A stretch of 64,000 bases of DNA. Origin: Soonwooa sp. GTDB lineage: Bacteria; Bacteroidota; Bacteroidia; Flavobacteriales; Weeksellaceae. Location of the stretch: NCBI RefSeq assembly GCF_030151385.1, contig NZ_JASLDS010000049.1, forward strand, positions 62,001 through 126,000, written 5' to 3'. A program made the position numbers and the translations under genes. Shown one piece after another: positions 25,087-32,905 of the stretch (position 1 is the stretch's first letter; every line of letters starts with the position of its first letter). Below the pieces are notes generated by a model that was given only the letters and a program-made list of their open reading frames with translations, was not told the DNA's origin and did no database searches.

Positions 25087-25140
25087 GGTCACTTGGCGTA
25101 GCCGAAGTGTCGAAGTGTGATTTCGGCTCCGCTCAATTAC
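25087..25140. repeat. Degenerate GCGTAGCCGAAGTG/CGGCTCCGCTCAA palindromic element
   Basis: A segment with GTAGCCGAAGTG and a facing TTCGGCTCCGCTCAA resembles, in degraded form, the hairpin at 32615-32673. Listed as a probable dispersed repeat. Confidence 0.4.
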
Positions 25141-25493
25141 TGTGTTACTTACAATGTAATTCTAAAAGATCTCTTGGCAATATTAAGTATTAGGTGTAAT
25201 TACTATAAATAAAAATGGGGTAAGGACCTCTATTGTTTTTTAGTTTGATTGGTGAATTTTGCTTCTTTAATAGCGTGCTTATTTTGAAGATAGAGAAAAC
25301 AAAGGCTTTTGTTAATAAACTTAAAATATAAACTCTTACTGATGATTTTTGGGTATTTTTTAAGTCTATAATTAGTGTTAAAAGATATTTTTTTAGGCAA
25401 AAAAGGATGTTCTTAATAAAAAAATAAGCCAAAGCAGTAAAGTGATTTTTTTGTAAGTTGTTGATTGTCATATGTTATTTTTTGTAAAATAAT

Positions 25494-25517
25494 TTGTCCA
25501 CCCCTTTGTCCACCCCT
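25494..25517 (+). repeat. 12-bp tandem repeat upstream of the SprB-repeat gene
   Basis: TTGTCCACCCCT occurs twice with no gap (25494-25505, 25506-25517) and is more C-rich than its surroundings. The distance to the ATG at 25649 is about 130 bp, a plausible place for a regulator binding site. Confidence 0.7.
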
Positions 25518-25648
25518 ATTTTTTTCTTTTTTTAATAAATAATTGTTGATTTGAAGAAAATAGGCTTAGAAAATTTTTGCAATCATAATAAAAGCTCTAA
25601 TAACCACACTTAAAAATTCTATAATAATACAATAAAATCTAAAAGACT

Positions 25649-28090
25649 ATGAAAAAAAACTACATTTTAAGCCTCATCTTTATGATGATGAGTCTATTGG
25701 GCTACAGCCAAGCCAGTACAGAGACTTTTGAGGAAGGAGTTGTTGGAAGTACTTCGTTTACTAATAATGGTGTTACTTTTAAAATTATTTCGCCGTCTAA
25801 TTATTATAAGATTGTAAGATTTCCTGGTACTGGTTGGAATGGTACCGCTTATGACAATCAGTACATTGATAATAATGAGGCACCAAATGCTCCGACTTTT
25901 AGCATCAAAACAACCTCTAATCTTTTTAAAGTGAACAGGTTTTGGATGTTCCTATCAACAAGAGATCTTAACTTGAATGTAATCGGAACTTTAACAGTAA
26001 CTGGAAAATTGAGTGGTGTTACTAAATTTACCCAGACAAAGACTAATGGTTTTGCAACCTCGCTAGGGAGTACTAATGGTTTTAGTCTAATTGATTTGAC
26101 TAATCTTAATGGGCAAAATTATTCTAATATTGTTATTGATGAGTTGGTGCTTACGATTGGTGGTGCATTTACTTATGCAAGTTTTGATGCCTTCACATGG
26201 GTTAAAGATTCTAATGTGATATTGGGCCCTTCGGTTTCTTTAACTAGCCAAACTAATGTCAGTTGTAATGGTGGAACCAATGGTTCATTAACCGTAAGTG
26301 CTTCTGGTACTCCAACACCATATACTTATTCTTGGTCACCAAGTGGAGGAACATCTGCTACAGCAACGGGATTATCAGCTGGTACATATACTGTTACAGT
26401 GACAGATGCTAATGGAGGTAAGGGAAGTGGGTCATATACTATAACCCAACCTACTGCATTAACAGCTACTACATCTCAGACTAATGTTAGTTGTAATGGC
26501 GGTTCTAATGGTACAGCAAGTGTTCAAGCATCAGGCGGTACTTCAGGTTATACTTATTCTTGGTCACCAAGTGGTGGTACGGCTGCAACAGCAACAGGTT
26601 TAGCTGTAGGAACTTATACTTGTACAATAAGGGACGCTAATTCTTGTACAATTACAAAGTCAGTCACGATAACGCAACCAACCGCTTTATCTGCTACAAC
26701 ATCGTCTACCAATGTTAGTTGTAATGGCGGTTCTAATGGTACAGCTAGTGTAGTAGTATCGGGTGGTGCCTCAGGTTATACTTATTTGTGGTCACCAAGT
26801 GGTGGTACAGCTGCAACAGCAGTAGGATTAGCAGCAGGAACTTATGCTGTAACAGTCACGGATGCTAATGCTTGTGCAATTACAAGGTCAGTAACAATTA
26901 CGCAACCAACCGCTTTATCTGCTACAACATCGTCTACCAATGTTAGTTGTAATGGAGGAGCTAATGGTACAGCTAGTGTAGCAGTATCAGGCGGTACTTC
27001 AGGTTATACTTATTTGTGGTCACCAAGTGGTGGTACAGCTGCAACAGCAACAGGATTAGTTGCGGGAACTTATGCTGTAACAGTAACGGATGCTAATGCT
27101 TGTACAATTCTAAAGTCAGTAACGATAACACAACCAACAGCATTAACAGCTACTGCATCAAAGACAGATGTTAGTTGTAATGGAGGAGCTAATGGTACAG
27201 CTAGTGTAGTAGTATCAGGTGGTACCTCAGGTTATACTTATTTGTGGTCACCAAGCGGTGGTACAGCTGCAACAGCAACAGGATTAGTTGCGGGAACTTA
27301 TGCTGTAACAGTCACGGATGCTAATGCTTGTACAATTACAAGATCAGTAACGATAACGCAACCTGCAGTATTAACAGCTACTGCATCAAAGACAGATGTT
27401 AGTTGTAATGGAGGAGCTAATGGTACAGCTAGTGTAGCAGTATCAGGTGGTACTTCAGGTTATACTTATTCTTGGTCACCAAGTGGTGGTACAGCTGCAA
27501 CAGCAACGGGATTAGTTGCAGGAACTTATACTTGTACTATTACAGATGCTAAAGGCTGCGTAACTACAAAATCAGTAACTATAACGGAACCAACAGCGGT
27601 GTCAGCACCAATAGGTGATGCAACGCAAAGCTTTAACCAAGATGATACTTTGGCTGCTCTTGTGGTTAATGGTCAAAATATCAAATGGTATGCTTCTCAA
27701 ACCAATGCTCAGACGCATACTAATGCTTTACCAAGTTCTACCATTATTGTTAATAGTACTACTTATTATGCAACTCAAACAATTGGGCAGTGTGAGTCTA
27801 CTTCATCTTTAGCAGTAAAGGCTTACAATGCGACCTTAGCAGTTGGTGTTAATAATAAGATTGCAGCAATCCAACTATTTCCTAATCCTGTTAAAGATAT
27901 TCTTAATCTAAAAACGGATGAAAAAATAGAAAGTGTAGATGTCTTTGGTATCGATGGTAAAAAACTAATCAATAAAGCACGGGTAACTACTAATAACCAA
28001 CTGGATGTGCATAACCTAGCTCAAGGTACTTACATCATTCAGGTAAAAACAGAAACCAAAACAGAAGCGATTAAGTTTATTAAACAATAA
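25649..28090 (+). CDS. T9SS-secreted protein with six SprB repeats
   Basis: An 813-residue secreted protein. A signal peptide (about 1-21, ending GYSQA) precedes an N-terminal domain of about 175 residues that I do not recognise but that looks like a beta-sandwich carbohydrate- or surface-binding module. Then follow six tandem SprB repeats (residues about 199-653; 75-76 residues each; consensus VSCNGG..GTASV..SGG..GYTY.WSPSGGTAATATGL.AGTY.VTVTDAN). These repeats are named after the gliding adhesin SprB. The C-terminal module and type A sorting domain (LFPNPVKDILNLKTDEK to AIKFIKQ) send it through T9SS. Likely a surface adhesin-like filament; whether it contributes to gliding or attachment cannot be read from the sequence. 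Confidence 0.85.
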   Translation: MKKNYILSLIFMMMSLLGYSQASTETFEEGVVGSTSFTNNGVTFKIISPSNYYKIVRFPGTGWNGTAYDNQYIDNNEAPNAPTFSIKTTSNLFKVNRFWMFLSTRDLNLNVIGTLTVTGKLSGVTKFTQTKTNGFATSLGSTNGFSLIDLTNLNGQNYSNIVIDELVLTIGGAFTYASFDAFTWVKDSNVILGPSVSLTSQTNVSCNGGTNGSLTVSASGTPTPYTYSWSPSGGTSATATGLSAGTYTVTVTDANGGKGSGSYTITQPTALTATTSQTNVSCNGGSNGTASVQASGGTSGYTYSWSPSGGTAATATGLAVGTYTCTIRDANSCTITKSVTITQPTALSATTSSTNVSCNGGSNGTASVVVSGGASGYTYLWSPSGGTAATAVGLAAGTYAVTVTDANACAITRSVTITQPTALSATTSSTNVSCNGGANGTASVAVSGGTSGYTYLWSPSGGTAATATGLVAGTYAVTVTDANACTILKSVTITQPTALTATASKTDVSCNGGANGTASVVVSGGTSGYTYLWSPSGGTAATATGLVAGTYAVTVTDANACTITRSVTITQPAVLTATASKTDVSCNGGANGTASVAVSGGTSGYTYSWSPSGGTAATATGLVAGTYTCTITDAKGCVTTKSVTITEPTAVSAPIGDATQSFNQDDTLAALVVNGQNIKWYASQTNAQTHTNALPSSTIIVNSTTYYATQTIGQCESTSSLAVKAYNATLAVGVNNKIAAIQLFPNPVKDILNLKTDEKIESVDVFGIDGKKLINKARVTTNNQLDVHNLAQGTYIIQVKTETKTEAIKFIKQ
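26243..27607 (+). repeat. Six tandem 225/228-bp SprB repeats
   Basis: Units of 75 and 76 codons. Units 3 to 5 are especially similar at DNA level, indicating recent duplication or homogenisation. Each unit keeps two cysteines in most cases (SCNGG and ANAC/NSC), except the first, which lacks the second. Confidence 0.9.
27827..27964 (+). repeat. Near-identical tract shared with cargo gene 1
   Basis: Partner of 24745-24882. The 36-bp core around AATCTAAAAACGGATGAAAA is also identical in the third cargo gene, near 31131-31166. Confidence 0.85.
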
Positions 28091-28195
28091 TGAATCAGCA
28101 GTAAAACAATTGGTAGGCTGCGAAAGCAGTCTATCTTATTGCTAAGTCTAATATTTTCTTTGAATTATAGAACGCTTTTTCGGTTTCGTTGAAAG

Positions 28196-31100
28196 ATGAA
28201 AAAAAATAACACAACTATTTCTAAAATTAATAACACTATGAGAAATTCAGTTTTATGTGCCTATCTTATTTTAATGTGGAGTTCTGCGCTCTCTACATTT
28301 TCGGCACAACAACAAATGTCTAAACAACGCAGAATTGAAAATAACAAAGTTGCAGCTCTTGAAGTATCTACTAAAAAAGACCAAACTACTAGGCTCGAAC
28401 GTATCTATGGTACATATTCTCGTGAAGCCGAAGTCCAGTCGAAAAGATCTGAGAATGTTAAGCATTTCCGAAATCCAGATGGTAGTTTTACTGCACAAAT
28501 AGGAGGTAATTATCACTACAAAGATCAACAGGGTCAATGGCAAGACATAGATCTTAGTATTGAATCTGGCGTGTCAGAGCGTACAGGATATTCTTACAAA
28601 AGCGTTAAAAATAAAGTGAAAAGCTATTTTCCGCAATATGCCAATAACGATGGTCTCATCATGAACTTGGAAAGTGGAAAAGATTTTAGTTGGTGGAGAA
28701 ATCCTAGTTTGAGTATTAATAGTAATGGCTCTCAAAAAGATGTTAAAAAAGCTATAGTGCAACAAGCTAAAGCTAAGGGTGAAAGCATTGTATATCCGCA
28801 AGTCCATGACGGTATTTCTGAAGAATTTGTAATGCTAGATAATGGTGTAGAGCATAACACGATTATTGATAAGTTGTCTTCTGATATTAAAAATGCACAA
28901 CAAGGTGCTACTTTAGAATTTAGTCAATTTATTCCACTAGGAAATACTTACAAAGTTATTGACGCTAAAGGACAAGTGAAGAAATCCGATTTTGATACCA
29001 AGCAGTTTTCAATAGAATTAGGTGATCCAGCAGATCATATTTATTTTGGTAATATCTTAGTCTTTGATGCTAATACAACTAAAGAAGATGCTTTGTTAGT
29101 TAATCTTCCGTCAGATAAATTAACAGCACAACAAAAGTTAAACCATAAGAACAATGTTTTAGAAATTTCTTATAGACTTATTTTTGTAGATGGTGGTGTA
29201 AAGGTAATAGCGAAGTTACCAGTAGATTGGTTAAAGGTATCTCACCGTAGCTTCCCTGTAACCATTGATCCAACAGTTACTATTATGCCTCCAAATTCAG
29301 AAGGTTATTTTGCTGGACCTCTAACGCATTGGTATGGTTATCAACGTTATGCTAACATATACCTTCAGTCAGAACTTGGTATTTCTTCTGGAATAATAAC
29401 AGCGATAGAATATAATTCTACAGACAATGGTGTCGCAGGAAGCACGCCTACAAAAGTTTATATGAAATCCACTACCGCCAATACTTTGGCAGGGGGTAAG
29501 CTATGGAATTCTACAGACTATACCGGAAATGCGCAATTGTGTCTTGATGCTAATACAGATCAAGGAGATACAACTGGTTGGAAGATGTTGACCTTTACAA
29601 ATGCTTACAACTACGATGGCAGCAACGGAAATCTAATGATTATGGTGTATGATGCCTGGGGAGGTGAAGGAAGTGCGAAGGGGTACAATCAGTCAGAAAG
29701 TGTCTTACGAAGGCAAGCTTTTAGTTGCCATGATGACACCGATCCTGGTGATAGTACGACTTTAGCGGTTGAAAATAGATTATCAGAGATTAGGATTACC
29801 TACTCTCTACCGCCCAATTGTGCAGCTGTACCAACCAACATGATAGCGCAATCTAGCGTACCAACGACATGTCTTGCAAGTTCTTTTACTTTGAGTATAA
29901 AAGACTTTACATTACAAACCGGCTTGGCGGTACAATGGCAAAAATCGACCGATAATGGTGTTACATGGCAAAATCTAGGGTCGAGTCAAGCTACAAATGT
30001 GCTAACAGTTAATGGGCAAGCTACGGCTTCTCAATACAAAGCAATTGTTACTTGTACATTATCTGGTAATTCTTCTACTACAGCACCTGTTAGTGTTGGT
30101 TTAAGTCCTACCCAAAATTGTTATTGTACTAACACCATTCCACTTAATTGTAGAGAAGGAGACTTTATTGGTAATGTGACCTTTGGTAATATTAACAACA
30201 ACTCAGGGTGTGGTAATACAACAACAGGATATTCTAATTATACAACAACTGTAGCCCCAGCTATTGTTGCTGCAGGATCTACTGTGCCTATTTCGGTAAA
30301 AGTAGGACCGTCTAGTGATGGTTGGATGTATGAGTCGGTTGGTGTATGGATAGATTATAATCATAATGGGGTTCTGGATGAGTCAGAAGGCGAATTTACT
30401 AACGTTGGAACAGGACTCGACCAAGTATTAACAAAAGACATACTTATACCTTCCACAGCTTTATCTGGTGAAACTAGAATGCGTGTCGTTCTTATAGGAA
30501 CTGAAAAGATGACTAACGATTACGCTTGTGGTCCAAAAAATACAAATATAAGCTTTGGGGAAATGGAAGATTATACAATTAATATTGTTGCACCATTGTC
30601 AATAACAATGTCCTCGACAAACCTTAACTGTAATGGTGGTAATAATGCAACCGCAACTGTAGCTGCGAGTGGAGGTGTTGCACCTTATACTTATCTATGG
30701 GATGATGCGGCGGCACAGACAACTGCAACTGCAACAGGATTAATAGCTGGCAATTATAGTGTAAAAGTAACCGATGCTAATCAAAATAGTATGACGAAAT
30801 CAGTAACGATTACTCAACCTGCAGCTGTAGCTGCACCAACAGGTAATGCAACGCAAAGCTTTAACCAGAATGACACTTTGGCTGCGCTTGTAGTTAATGG
30901 TCAAAATATCAAATGGTATGCTACGCAAGCGGATGCTCAATCGCACACCAATGTTTTACCAAGCACAACAGTTATCATTAATGATACGACTTACTACGCA
31001 ACACAAACTGTTGGACAATGTGAGTCTAATGCCGCACTAGCCGTAAAAGCTTACAATCCGACCTTAGCAGTTGGTGCTAACAATAAGACTAAAGCAATGA

Positions 31101-31318
31101 TATTATATCCTAATCCAGTTAAGGATATTATTAATCTAAAAACGGATGAAAAAATAGAAAGTGTAGATATCTTTAGTATCGATGGTAAAAAACTAATGAA
31201 CAAAGCACGGGTAAATACTAATAACCAACTGAATGTCCATAATCTTCCTCAAGGTGTTTATATCATTCAGGTAAAAACAGAAACAAAAACAGAAGCGATT
31301 AAGTTTACTAAACAATAG
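28196..31318 (+). CDS. T9SS-secreted GEVED/SprB-repeat protein
   Basis: A 1040-residue secreted protein. The frame opens at ATG 28196, but ATG 28238 would begin directly at the signal peptide ([14 protein letters not shown] to FSAQ) and is an equally good start. Domains: an N-terminal region (about 90-360; [45 protein letters not shown]) similar in style to the entry region of RHS-type secreted proteins; a beta-sandwich (about 360-540); an Ig-like region (about 545-640); a GEVED domain (about 700-800, [20 protein letters not shown] and [10 protein letters not shown]); one SprB repeat (about 802-878); and a type A sorting domain ([17 protein letters not shown] to AIKFTKQ). It lies 105 bp after the second cargo gene with no strong terminator between, so the two may be co-transcribed. 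Confidence 0.83.
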   Translation: MKKNNTTISKINNTMRNSVLCAYLILMWSSALSTFSAQQQMSKQRRIENNKVAALEVSTKKDQTTRLERIYGTYSREAEVQSKRSENVKHFRNPDGSFTAQIGGNYHYKDQQGQWQDIDLSIESGVSERTGYSYKSVKNKVKSYFPQYANNDGLIMNLESGKDFSWWRNPSLSINSNGSQKDVKKAIVQQAKAKGESIVYPQVHDGISEEFVMLDNGVEHNTIIDKLSSDIKNAQQGATLEFSQFIPLGNTYKVIDAKGQVKKSDFDTKQFSIELGDPADHIYFGNILVFDANTTKEDALLVNLPSDKLTAQQKLNHKNNVLEISYRLIFVDGGVKVIAKLPVDWLKVSHRSFPVTIDPTVTIMPPNSEGYFAGPLTHWYGYQRYANIYLQSELGISSGIITAIEYNSTDNGVAGSTPTKVYMKSTTANTLAGGKLWNSTDYTGNAQLCLDANTDQGDTTGWKMLTFTNAYNYDGSNGNLMIMVYDAWGGEGSAKGYNQSESVLRRQAFSCHDDTDPGDSTTLAVENRLSEIRITYSLPPNCAAVPTNMIAQSSVPTTCLASSFTLSIKDFTLQTGLAVQWQKSTDNGVTWQNLGSSQATNVLTVNGQATASQYKAIVTCTLSGNSSTTAPVSVGLSPTQNCYCTNTIPLNCREGDFIGNVTFGNINNNSGCGNTTTGYSNYTTTVAPAIVAAGSTVPISVKVGPSSDGWMYESVGVWIDYNHNGVLDESEGEFTNVGTGLDQVLTKDILIPSTALSGETRMRVVLIGTEKMTNDYACGPKNTNISFGEMEDYTINIVAPLSITMSSTNLNCNGGNNATATVAASGGVAPYTYLWDDAAAQTTATATGLIAGNYSVKVTDANQNSMTKSVTITQPAAVAAPTGNATQSFNQNDTLAALVVNGQNIKWYATQADAQSHTNVLPSTTVIINDTTYYATQTVGQCESNAALAVKAYNPTLAVGANNKTKAMILYPNPVKDIINLKTDEKIESVDIFSIDGKKLMNKARVNTNNQLNVHNLPQGVYIIQVKTETKTEAIKFTKQ

Positions 31319-31344
31319 CGATTTTTTGTAAGTATATTTTATTG

Positions 31345-31375
31345 AAGCAGACCGCCAAGGCGGTCTGCTTTTTTA
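31345..31375 (+). terminator. Terminator after cargo gene 3
   Basis: AAGCAGACCGCC (31345-31356) pairs with GGCGGTCTGCTT (31359-31370), then a T tract. The stem is identical to that at 25032; only the 2-nt loop differs (AA versus TT). Confidence 0.9.
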
Positions 31376-31395
31376 TTTAGGAGCTTGGTTGAGAT

Positions 31396-32454
31396 TTACA
31401 ATTTCTTCCAAATCATAATGTAGTCGTTTTTGGCGAGGATTTTATACTTTTGAGGTTTTGTGCCAAATGGAAAAACGCGTTGGACTTCCATTGGGATTTT
31501 AGGATTGCTAAATGCAATCTCCATAAGATTGTTGCTTTTGTCGTACTGGTAGCTTGCTAAATAATCTGCTTGTGATAACGTGCCACACCAACCTGTAGCA
31601 GAACCTTCAACTTGATAGCGCACATTAAGCTTAGCATTTGGTAAAAATATAAATCGGCTATTGCGACTTTCGGCGATAGGGTTGTAATATGGTAGATAAT
31701 TCCATGCTTGACCGTACATCATTTTTTGAGCATCCTCTGAATATTTAGAAAGGTCATCGTGTTCTCTTATTTGTCGATTAAGAATTTGATAGTCTTTAAA
31801 ATTAATGATGGTCCAAAAATCGGAATAATATTCTGAATCTTTTGTTGTCAAATCACTTTGGTTGATACCAATTTCTTTGATGATGTTGTCAAACTTCTTT
31901 TGTCGTTCTGCAAGATCATAAGTTGGATTTATTTTGGTTTGGTCTGATGTTATTTCTTTAATGAATTTAAGTTTCAAAATTTTATCATTGTTGTCAGTAA
32001 TATCAAAAGTTTGTTCTACACTGATTTGATTTGGATTGGCATTTGCTGAAAGTTGCAGATGGTTATTTTCAATTTTCCAAGTTCCAGTAACTGGCGTGTA
32101 ACGTGCTTGGTTTGTGTTAATTTGAAATTGCTGCATAGAGAATTGCTTATCTGTTTGTAGATTCAACTTTGTATAGATATCACCTCTAAGGAGATAATAA
32201 CTTTCTAAAGAATCGCCTCTTATTATATTTTCCTGATTCGTTTTCCAATCCTTTTCGATATGGAATGTATTGTCGGTTTGCAATTGTCCATAGAGTATCC
32301 ACGTACCGACAAGTTTGTCGGGATTTATTTCTTTTTGTTGTGGCGTTGGCTTGGCTTGATTTTCAGTTTTGTTTTCAGTTTTTTTGCTGCATGATAAAAC
32401 TATTCCCAATAGTAGGACAAAAAGTAGAACTCGGAAAAGTATCTTGAGTTTCAT
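31396..32454 (-). CDS. Lipoprotein of unknown function
   Basis: A 352-residue predicted lipoprotein: hydrophobic signal and lipobox GIVLSC with the lipidated cysteine at 22, then a lysine/glutamine-rich linker (about 24-45). The mature protein begins with DKLVGTWILYGQLQTDN, typical of lipocalin-like domains that open with a 'GTW' strand, and a second region (about 180-350) with GSATGWCGTLSQADYLASYQY that I do not recognise. It is convergent with the third cargo gene and stands alone. Function unknown. Confidence 0.75.
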   Translation of the reverse strand: MKLKILFRVLLFVLLLGIVLSCSKKTENKTENQAKPTPQQKEINPDKLVGTWILYGQLQTDNTFHIEKDWKTNQENIIRGDSLESYYLLRGDIYTKLNLQTDKQFSMQQFQINTNQARYTPVTGTWKIENNHLQLSANANPNQISVEQTFDITDNNDKILKLKFIKEITSDQTKINPTYDLAERQKKFDNIIKEIGINQSDLTTKDSEYYSDFWTIINFKDYQILNRQIREHDDLSKYSEDAQKMMYGQAWNYLPYYNPIAESRNSRFIFLPNAKLNVRYQVEGSATGWCGTLSQADYLASYQYDKSNNLMEIAFSNPKIPMEVQRVFPFGTKPQKYKILAKNDYIMIWKKL

Positions 32455-32614
32455 ATTGTTATTTTTTCATCGAATTAAATATAAGCATTTCTGTCTTTTC
32501 GCTGGATTAAAATATTTCTTGGAGGATGTAACAAAAAGGCATCTTCAAGCGTCTTATTATTTTACGACTGACGAATTTTGAATTATGATTTGGTATTGTG
32601 ATTCAGTTTTGTTG

Positions 32615-32673
32615 GTCGCTGAGCGGAATCGAAGTGCCTTTTTTGGATTTTGATTTCGACGCCGCTCAATGAC
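32615..32673. repeat. Hairpin repeat in the gap before the M16 peptidase
   Basis: GTCGCTGAGCGGAATCGAA (from 32616) faces TTCGACGCCGCTCAATGAC (32655-32673). TGAGCGG..TCGAA is a wording I associate with short intergenic repeats in flavobacteria. The gap 32455-32905 holds this, the GC-rich element and a second hairpin, and no gene. Confidence 0.7.
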
Positions 32674-32695
32674 TATTGCATAGTCGCGTGAGCGA

Positions 32696-32800
32696 TGCTA
32701 GCGGATATCCTTTTGGGGTGGCGCGAGGCGGCGGAGCGTAGCGGAGCCGTCCGATCGGCACACTAAAAGATAGCAGCGGACGTAGCGACCCGCTTGTTGG
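32696..32800 (+). repeat. GC-rich dispersed element, copy A
   Basis: Contains AGCGGATATCCTTT, then the core GGCGGCGGAGCGTAGCGGAG continuing into CCGTCCGA, then AAAGATAGCAGCGGACG. It is far more GC-rich than neighbouring DNA. The same order of parts occurs at 42081-42194, 59206-59362 and 62811-62910, and the core alone at 35881-36050. Confidence 0.8.
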
Positions 32801-32808
32801 CGGAGGAG

Positions 32809-32842
32809 AAACCTGATAGGTTTTGGAAAACCTATGAGGTTT
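32809..32842. repeat. AAACCT-type hairpin
   Basis: AAACCTGATAGGTTTT (32809-32824) and AAAACCTATGAGGTTT (32827-32842) form a near-perfect 16-bp stem around GG. This palindrome class is common between genes in Bacteroidota by my recollection. Confidence 0.7.
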
Positions 32843-32879
32843 TGTAAGGCGAACAACGGGACACGCCAAAAAAAATAAG

Positions 32880-32887
32880 TAACTTTA
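32880..32887 (+). promoter_or_regulatory. -7-like element before the M16 peptidase
   Basis: TAACTTTA differs from TAnnTTTG at the last base and lies 18 bp before the ATG. Confidence 0.35.
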
Positions 32888-32905
32888 CATAAGCTAAATA
32901 AAAGT

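Larger units (their letters stand above)
25009..25648. other. Intergenic stretch between cargo genes 1 and 2
   Basis: 640 bp without a convincing gene. It holds a terminator (25032-25062), a degenerate palindromic repeat (about 25087-25140), AT-rich sequence, and a perfect 12-bp tandem repeat at 25494-25517 upstream of the SprB-repeat gene. Confidence 0.55.

Noticed and set aside
25190..25471. 93-codon minus-strand frame in the gap between cargo genes 1 and 2
   Set aside because: Lysine/isoleucine/phenylalanine-rich as expected for translated AT-rich DNA; no recognisable domain or promoter.
26243..27607. CRISPR-like regular repeat
   Set aside because: The 228-bp units are coding SprB repeats without unique spacers.
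32666..32869. 67-codon minus-strand frame
   Set aside because: Lies entirely in the hairpin and GC-rich element A region; composition follows the repeat.
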